A stretch of 64,000 bases of DNA from Allodiplogaster sudhausi (lineage: Eukaryota > Nematoda > Chromadorea > Rhabditida > Diplogasteridae), in contig CALZFC010000270.1 in NCBI GenBank assembly GCA_945643635.1, positions 1,748,501-1,812,500 of the forward strand, read 5' to 3'. Of the stretch, positions 56,143-64,000 are shown piece by piece. The notes below the pieces were generated by a model. It had not been told where the DNA came from and did no database searches. It worked only from the letters and a program-made list of their open reading frames with translations. Made by a program: the position numbers and the translations under genes. Position 1 is the first letter of the stretch; every line of letters begins with the position of its first letter.

Positions 56143-57321
56143 TTTTCTCGATTCTGACTTCAATAAATTCACGACCAAAGAAACTTGCATCAATCCGATT
56201 TGCTTTATTTGCTTTTGAAGAAAAAAAGCCTATTCAAGCATATTATGTATATTTCAAGTTTTTTTTTTGAAAGAATTAAAAAAAAAATTTTATTACTTTA
56301 CCATGTGTTTCCTTCATTGCTAATTTTTTTTTCTTTTAATACAAAATTGTCTTTCAGCAGTCGTATTCTTCATTCATAAGAATTCTCATTTTGTCATGTA
56401 CACTGGAAAATGTTTTGTGCTTTAAATAAAGAAGAGCGCCGCACATTTGTAGAAGGACTACGGTATTCTTTTTTTATGGCGATGAAAGTATTTAGATGAA
56501 AGGATGAAAGCAGCGAGAACATGATCTATCTTAGGTGGAAGAGTGAAAGAGATTGCGAGAGAGAGGCAGATATGCGGATAGAGAGAGAGAGAGAGAAATA
56601 AGATCTAAAAGAGAGAGAGAGAGACAGACAGACAGGCAGTCAGTCAGACAGACAGAGAGAGAGACAGAGAGACAGAGAGAGAGAGAGGCGGACAGCGAAT
56701 GCATTAGTGTGAAGTAGAGATCGAGGGAAAGAGAGAGAGTAAAACGAAGAAAGAGAGCAACATCGAAACAGAGGGAAGGGGAGAATAATATCGCATAATC
56801 CACAGGCTGTTGTTGCATGTGCACGTCGGCTATGCGTTCCTTCATCGCCTTCACAGCGTGACCGCAACGCGACCGCGCTGCGTGCCAGGGAGGCTTTTTT
56901 TCAATTTTCTCTCGTTCTGTCTCTATCTATCTCTCCTCATCCAATGTGCTCCGTATCGTATTATTTCTCTGATCTCGCCTTGAGCAATTCTCCGATCGTA
57001 AAGAAATCGGAGAAGTTGGAGAAATAGCGAGAGTGGAAGGGAGAGCAAGAGAGAGAGAGAGAGAGAGAGATAGGGTATAAGAAGAGAGAGAAGAGAGGGA
57101 GAGCGGTAGTGCAAGAAAGGGATAGAGGAGAGTGAGAGAGCGAGAAAGGGAGATTAAAAAAACAGAAAGTGATATGAGTGGTTGAGGAATGGCAGAGAGG
57201 CAGAATACTACGACGAAATGCTGTAAGGTGCAAAGGGGTATATTTGCAATGTGAGACTCCATGAGTAGTAAAGAAGATAAAGTGAGAGTGAGAGAGAGAG
57301 AGGGAGAGAGGGTGAGACACA

Positions 57322-57352
<31 letters not shown>

Positions 57353-58177
57353 CAAAAGAGGTACACTATAGTGTAGAGATGAGGGTGCTGAACGCAACCT
57401 AGCAAGTTGAAAAAAGAGAGTTGTAGCGATTAGGAGAGAGTGAGAGAATGAGATAGAAGTGGTGAAGAAGTCTCTCTCTCACTCTATCTCTCTATCTCTA
57501 CATCTCTATCTCTCTCTCTATCTCTCTCTCTATCTCTATCTCAACATCTCTATCTCTCTCCTTGTCTCTCTGTTTCTATCTTTCTCTCTCTATCTCTATC
57601 TCTCTATCTCTACATCTCTATCTCTCTCCATATCTCTATCTCTACATCTCTATCTCTCTCCATATCTCTCTCTCTCTATCTCTCTATCTCTCTCTCCCTA
57701 TCTCTCTCTCTCTATCTCTCTCTCTCTATCTCTGCATCTCTACCTCTCTCGTTGCCGCCACCTCGCCCTCCGCACACACACCATCGTCGCTTTCGACCAT
57801 CACGGTAGCGCATAGTGATAGAGAGATAAAGAGAGAGGGAGCGAGGAAACGAGAGAAAGAGAGAGAGAGAGAAATAGATGGATATAATGGAGGAACATGC
57901 GACGATCTTTCTATGTATTTATTAATTTATTTATATTTAGTATTTTTTTATTATTTTTTTTTTATTCACACACTTTGCGCATGTACAGTAGCAATTGTGA
58001 GTGCTGAAATGCGAAAGCTGTTAACCCTGAAAGATAGGGGGATTGAGAGAGATTTTATCATTCTCTTTCTTTTTTTTTTCTACACCAAGGAGTCCAGTGG
58101 GATTGGATTGGCTGTAGTGTCGGGCAATCTCTCATTCTATTCTCATTCATCTTTTCACTCGCTGGTTCGCTCACTTT

Positions 58178-58211
<34 letters not shown>

Positions 58212-59502
58212 GCTCTCTTCTCTCGCTGTCTCACTCTGCCTCTCTCCTTCACTCCCTCTCTCCATTCTCTCTCCCTCTCTTTCTCTCTTTATTCCCTCTC
58301 ACTGTCTCCTTCTTTCCCATCTCACATTCATGGAAAGATCCGCAATTTAGTCAGCTTGCATTCTTTTCCTCGCTTTTGTTTTTTTCTGAAATTTATTTTC
58401 TGACGCCATCCTCGTACCATGTGATTGTTGCTCGTAATACGTGACATCTTTATCTCTCTATTTCTCTCGATCTCTCGATCTCTCTCTTTCTCTATCTCTC
58501 TCTATCTCTCTATCCATCTCTCTCTTTCCCTATCTCTTCTCATTCTCGTTATGTCCATTCATTTGACTAACAAGGCAGCACATTCATGCATGTCAACAAC
58601 TTTCTCGCTCTCTTTTCAACTTGTTCTTCTCTCATCGAATCAGAATATGTATTTTTGTGCGTGTAGTACGTTTATTGGACGATGCCGGATAAACAATCGA
58701 TTTTTTTCTACAGTATAGGGCAAAAAATGTTTTAAACGAATATTCTACAGAAAAAGGAAGTCAAATACTTATTTGACAATTGTTCCACATTTATAATGAG
58801 AAACTAGGGGAATGTTCTTAGTTCCGAGACAAACTATACGGTTAAAAGAAACCAACTTGCTTACATTAGTTCCTATATGTAAGTATATGTATGTATGTAT
58901 GCATGTATGTATATACGTATGTATGTCTACTGCTTACAGTATTTTTACAGGCGTCGTTTACTCAAATGAATACTAGGAAACGCTCCAGCCTACGCTTCTC
59001 ACGGTACTAGAAAGTCGGTAGAGAAAAGGCACATTAGACTTTGGTGCAGATCTATCCGAGAAATGTTGCTGATCTCATTGAAATAGAAGAAAAAACAACC
59101 ATGAACAAGCTCACTCACTGCAAAAAAGCTGGAAAAAAATGAGAATGAGAGAAATGAAATTGTCTACTTTTTTAATTGTTCCGCTTCCGTGTGAGCAACA
59201 GTCTCTTGCTGCCGATCATACATGTTTTTTTTTGGCATGTCAATCCCTTTCGTACATTAATGTAACAATTAATGTGTGTAACAATAGTTCCTTTTTGCAG
59301 AACTTATGCGTCCATCGAGTGAATGGAATTTTTTTTTTGCAGTGTTCTCGGACTTCTTCCAAGTCATAAAAGAGCACGAAACTCAGCCAACTTTCTCTGA
59401 CCACTTTTTGTCTCGCGTCTCTCTAAATCACACGCTCTCTCGTGTTTCAGGCAAAAAGGCGCCAATTTAAGTATAACTTTTGGGCTCATTTAAAGGAGCC
59501 AG

Positions 59503-59535
<33 letters not shown>

Positions 59536-59695
59536 TTTTCTTCATCGATTTCTCGAATCAGTTTTATTCCACTTCTTCTTCTTCCTTTCTTTTTTCCCCC
59601 TGATTCAATGACTGTGTGGTCTCTTCGCTTTCTCCTTTCTTGTACTACCTCCTCCTCCCTCTTCCCCCTGTCCCCTCACCGCGCCTGAGGGAAGA
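56143..59695. other. Microsatellite-rich region with weak exon candidates
   Basis: Astacin 3'UTR, then (GA)n at 56575-56700 and 57040-57360, CT-based higher-order repeats at 57470-57750 and CT runs at 58175-58320 and 58450-58540. Minus-strand stretches near 57025-56930 (YDRRIAQGEIREIIRYGAHW) and 56855-56785 (MKERIADVHMQQQPVDYA) read like exons but have no supported splice partners. Confidence 0.4.
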
Positions 59696-60233
59696 TCATG
59701 TGGTCCGTGCTTGTGGCGATGGTGCGTCATTGTTTGCTCTGCTTCTCTGCGTCTCTCTCTTTCCCTCTCTTTCTTTCTCCTTCTCTCTCTTTCTTTCTCT
59801 CTCTCTCTCTCTTTTTTCTCTCTCTCTCTCTTTTCTCTCTCTATCTCTCTCTCTCTTTCTCACACACTCCGCGCAGGGAAATGGGAATAAAGTCTTCTCT
59901 GTGTGACGACAGAGAGCAGCAAAAGTTCTTCGTCCAGTCCTTACGCGGAGCTGGAAAGGGGAGAGAGAGAGTGAGTGAGAGGTTAGAAAGAGAGAAGAGA
60001 GAAAGAGAGATAGAGAGAGAGAGAGAAGGAGGGAGGGACATATTCATAGGGAAAGGGAGAGATGTTGTCTTCTCCGTCATCATATCATTCCCTCTTTCTT
60101 TCTCGTCATCCTTTTCTCTCTGTCCGCGCAGTATGCAGTCATCGAAGAGAGAGAGAGAGAAAGAGAGGGAGAGAAAGAGAGATAAATAGAGAAAGAGAGA
60201 GATAGAGAGAGAGAAAGAGAGCGAGAGAAAGAG

Positions 60234-60268
<35 letters not shown>

Positions 60269-60333
60269 CTCCTCTTGAGTCCAAAATGCAGCACACCTGC
60301 GAGCAACAGGAGCCTCAGGGCCCACACAAACAT
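59696..60333 (-). CDS. Small secreted protein, 56 residues
   Basis: Three exons join in phase: 60333-60297, 59950-59868, 59746-59696. The product starts MFVWALRLLLLAA (signal-peptide-like), continues PRKDWTKNFCCSLSSHREDF then IPISLRGR, and ends NDAPSPQARTT. The CC pair and the SLRGR sequence (a possible amidation/cleavage site) would suit a peptide precursor, but that is speculation from a very short product. Both introns are largely (GA)n on the plus strand. An opposing plus-strand reading starts at 59698 (MWSVLVAM) and is weaker. Confidence 0.4.
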
Positions 60334-63047
60334 CGCTTACATACCTTCGAGAGAGAAGGAGGGCGAGAGAGAGAGAGTAGGAGAGAATTAGAGACGGAGA
60401 ACGGCTATGAGGCAGAGGCGTGAAAGAGGGAGAGACAGATAGGCAGTGAGAGAGAGAAAGAGAGATAGAGAGAGAAAGAGAGATAGAGAGAGAAAGAGAG
60501 AAATTGTGTCCCGTGAGTGCGGAAACGACAAGGGCGTTGCAAGCAACAGAAGCGAATCTTTTCTCACCCTCTCCTATTTTGGGTCACGCCGTCGGCTATC
60601 TAAAGCCCTCACTTTTTCGTCATCCATCCTCTGATGATTGCGCTATTTGTACATTCTGACATGGAAATACGTATTTATGTATGTACGAAAATACATAAAT
60701 ATATATATATATATATATATATTTGTTTTAGTAAAGGCGAAATTTCTAAGCAGATTCTACTGTTTGCCATTCCTGACGATAAGAATAATTGTTTCTTTTT
60801 TATGCTGTTATCATCGTTTATGTTTCTGCATACATAGATTTGCCATAAATTCCCCCTACCGTATAATCTCTCGAAAATGATGACATCCTTATGTTTATGA
60901 CTTTTTTTATTCATGTTCATCATATGCGAATATGATCTCTGCTTTCTTCAATGTGATATGTTCGTCACCGTCGTCAGACTAGTCGTATTCTCTTCTGCCC
61001 GCAGTGGATGGCGGGATATATCTCTCGCACTCTCTCTTTCTCCCTCTCTCTTTTTCTCTCCTTTTCTCTCTCTCTATACTTCTCTTTCTCTCTCACTCTA
61101 TCGTTCACTCTCTCTACCTCTATCTCTATACTTCTTTCTCCCTCCTTTTGTCTTTTTCTCTCTCTCTCCCTCTCTCTCTCTTCTTTTCTCTCTCTACCGC
61201 TATCGTTATACTTCTCTCTCTCTCCCTTTATCCTTTTCTCTCTACCTCTCTCTCTCTCTCTCGCTACCTCTATCGCAGCGCAAATTCGCCACCATTGCGG
61301 GAGAAGAAGGTGGCTGCCGCTCTCCATCCCAAATGCCAAAATCTCTTCTTCTTCATTTTCATGTTATCCATGAATACCACACGTTTCAATTTATAATTTG
61401 CTCTTATTTTATGTCTCTCTCTCTCGCCCTCTTTCTCTCTGTCTCTCTCTCTCTCTCTTCTCTCTCAGCAAGAACAAGAAATATAGCCTTCAAATAATTT
61501 ATCTTCAATTAGAAAGAATTTTTATACAGTAAGACTCTCACACCAAGATACATTCTCGAATATTTTGTCTACCATTTTTTTCAAGCTCTATCAAATTCAT
61601 ATCTTCTGGAGAAGTTAGAAATGGTGCTGCTTGCTTCATTCAGACTGTTTTCCACCTGCCTTTCGAAAGGTGCACAGAACTGCACCATAAACAGAGACAG
61701 ACTCTCGCTGTTATTATTATTCTTTGAGAATCACGGCGGAAATGTACATACATATGTATGTATGTTAGATGTATATATATATACCGTATGGCTTCCGAGA
61801 CTTCTTCTTGAGTCACTCATACCGTATCTTCGCGTCGGATTCCCACGCTTGATTATTGCTATTCTATCTACTAATATTTTCCTCTCTCCTTCTCTAACTT
61901 TCTTTTTTTCTCTCTCTCTCTCTCTCTCTCTTTCTCCTCTCTCTCTCCCTCTCTCTCTCTACCTCAATTTTCGTTGTCTCTCGCTGGTTTTCTTATTTTT
62001 GTTATTCCGTATTATCATGTGACAATCCTTCGTTCAAAGATATCAAAATCACCAGAGTCCTTTTTTCCTTTCGTAGGAGAGAGAAATAGAGAGAGAGAGC
62101 TAAAGCGAAACGGAAGAAATTATGAGCTACAGGGGAAACAGAGAGACAGAGAGATAAAGATAGAGAGAGAGAGAGGGAGAGAGAGAGCGAGAGAGAGAGA
62201 GAGAAAGCGTTCTCTAAACGCAGAGATTAGCCATTCGTAAGTATTATTCGAATATTGAAACATCAGTGTCTGCTTGAGCTCTTTCTAAAGCGAACACTAC
62301 CATTAAGGACAGTGGAAAAAAAACTTGAATTTTGAATTCGCGCATTTTAACTTACCATTTTACAAATACCGTAATTTTTAATTTTTAATTTCTCTTTAAA
62401 TCTTAGATCAAAAGTGCCGATGGAAATATTTTTGCACCCTTAAATGATGGCGGAAGTTGGATTCCTCTGCCATTTCGGCTGTCTTCCAGTCGATCATCTC
62501 TGCATCTCTGACTTTCTCTCTACCCTCTTCACTCTCTCTCTGTTTCCCTCACTCTTTCTCTCTCTTGCTCTTTATCTCTCTTTCTCTCTCACACCTCTCT
62601 TTCTCACTTCTCTCTTTTTTCTCGCCTTCATACAACCAATCGTCACTCGCATGCGTATCCTTAGATGCTATGTCGCACATAGAAAAGAGCTTCCGGAGAG
62701 AGAAGGAGGTGGCGAGAGGAGAGAGAGAGGGAGGGAGGGAGAGAGAGAGAGAGAGAAAAAACAGAGAGAGAGAAAGAGAGAGAGAAAGGGAGAGAGACAG
62801 GGAGACAGAGATGCAAAAAGAGAGAAAGGAGACACGAGATAACCGCCCCCGAGAGTCTAGGAGAACCCTAAGTACCATTTGCCATCAAAGTCTGCTGTTC
62901 CCTCAGAGGTTCCAATGGCTCCAGAAACCACCGCGGGCGCTCTGGCACCTTTTCTTTCTCACTGTTGCCACGGGAGCTGCTGCTGAAACTTTGTAAGATG
63001 TGACTATCGCGTGGAAACATAATATTTATGAGATAGAAAAGGGCGAT

Positions 63048-63078
<31 letters not shown>

Positions 63079-64000
63079 AAGTGAGAGAGAGAGAGAGAAA
63101 GAAAGAAAGAAAGCGAAATTCCGCTGCTGCTTGAGGCGTAAACATGTGCTACCAAAATGGCAACGAAAAGAGAATATGAATTTTCTCATGTATGGGAAAA
63201 ATATATATGTATCTATATGTATAACTTGAAAAACAAGAAGATATTTTCTATTTTCAACACCTCCTATTGTATTCTGCATGAGAAAGCAAGCAGAGCAGGA
63301 ATGTGACCAGACCAGATAAAATTGGCGCAGAAAAACAAGTAGAATGTGTCAGAATTTTCAGAATATTCTCCCATTTATCACTCAGATGAATACAGAGAGA
63401 GAGAGAGAGAAAGATTACAGAGCGGATCAAAGAACTCTGCTTCTTGCTTCGTTAAATTGTTGCACGCATGAACCGCCTTCATATTGTTTTGCTCGACTAA
63501 GATGTATGACTAGGTGAATTCCAAGAATTTTTGAGAAAAAAATGATGTGAGAGATTTTTGAGGGTTTCTACTTTTTGCACTAAGGGCCAGACAGAAAGAA
63601 AGAAAGAGACAGAGAGAGAGCGAAAGAACGAGCGAGAGAGAGAGAGAGAGCGAGAGAAAGAGAAAGAGAAAGATGGAAATGTGAGGATTTTTTGTTCTTC
63701 TAATTGTAAGGAGTAGTTTCTGCGATTCTCTCATTCGTTCTGCTTTTGTTTTTCACTTTTTTGCTGTCTCTATCCATTTGCGGTGGTTCTTTCTTTCTAA
63801 TAACTTATTTCATTCTCTCTCTCTCTCTCTCTCTCTCCTCTCTACCTATCTCGCAACCTCTCTCTCCCTCTTCCTCTCTACCTATCTCGCCCTCTCTCTC
63901 TCTCTCTCTCTCTTTCTCTCCAACTCTCTCGCCTCGTTCACATCGATCTAGCATAAGCGAAGAATGAGAAGTTCACTGTGACGGGGCCTCTCGTCTGTTT
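60334..64000. other. Microsatellite-dominated end of window
   Basis: Repeated (GA)n and (CT)n tracts: 60350-60510, 61020-61280, 61405-61470, 61900-61970, 62080-62210, 62510-62630, 62695-62850, 63045-63110, 63590-63670, 63815-63930. A minus-strand terminal exon candidate lies at 62982-62868 (SSSRGNSEKEKVPERPRWFL, ending MANGT). A plus-strand candidate lies at 61276-61367 (RKFATIAGEEGGCRSPSQMP). Neither could be extended. Confidence 0.4.

Noticed and set aside
60675..60725. (TA)n tract as an origin or regulatory site
   Set aside because: Plain TA microsatellite. Nothing around it supports a function.

Overview
The window looks like nuclear DNA of a nematode. It holds intron-rich genes with short introns and no operon-like or viral architecture. 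The families present include three typical of nematodes: a secreted C6-domain protein, a NAS-type astacin (signal peptide, propeptide, M12A, EGF-like, CUB) and a degenerate tyrosine-phosphatase gene pair. Splice acceptors are varied (ttgcag, ttttag, cttaag, tttgag), unlike the uniform TTTTCAG of Caenorhabditis. I do not name a genus. Exon models below were read by hand. Most were checked by splice-site dinucleotides and by codon phase across every junction.

Layout. 421-948 (+): 3' end of a small secreted protein with a tentative ML/GM2-activator-like fold. 1459-1586: a decayed copy of the last exon of the channel gene further right. 1587-3838: a foldback element with ~750 bp arms and a hairpin-forming minisatellite core. 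4242-7586 (+): ZIP zinc/iron transporter. 9957-13270 (+): F-box protein with a long charged N-terminal region. 13748-16389 and 23671-26481: two giant palindromes of one family, both bounded by TTAA. 18300-28410 (-): a 17-exon DEG/ENaC channel in which a sushi-like module and a Thr/Ser-rich mucin-like stretch sit between the N-terminal hydrophobic segment and the channel ectodomain. The second palindrome lies in one of its introns.

30150-46690 is a large inverted duplication. PTP-like gene A (30463-34199, +) has a mirror copy, gene B (46443-43082, -), that lost its last exon. Between them lie a C6-domain gene (36151-34878, -), an inverted copy of its promoter and first exon (37414-37482, +), and an intact 833-codon transposase-like ORF (41812-39309, -). 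49744-56142 (+) is the astacin gene. From about 56.2 kb to the end the sequence is dominated by (CT)n/(GA)n tracts with a few short exon candidates, among them a three-exon small secreted protein (60333-59696, -).

The recurrent theme is inverted duplication at every scale (120 bp MITE, 0.5 kb promoter, 0.75 and 1.3 kb palindrome arms, 3.8 kb gene copies), together with tRNA-like fragments and pyrimidine/purine microsatellites that fill introns. The genes themselves do not form an obvious pathway. They are ordinary surface, secreted and transport functions on a repeat-remodelled chromosome segment.
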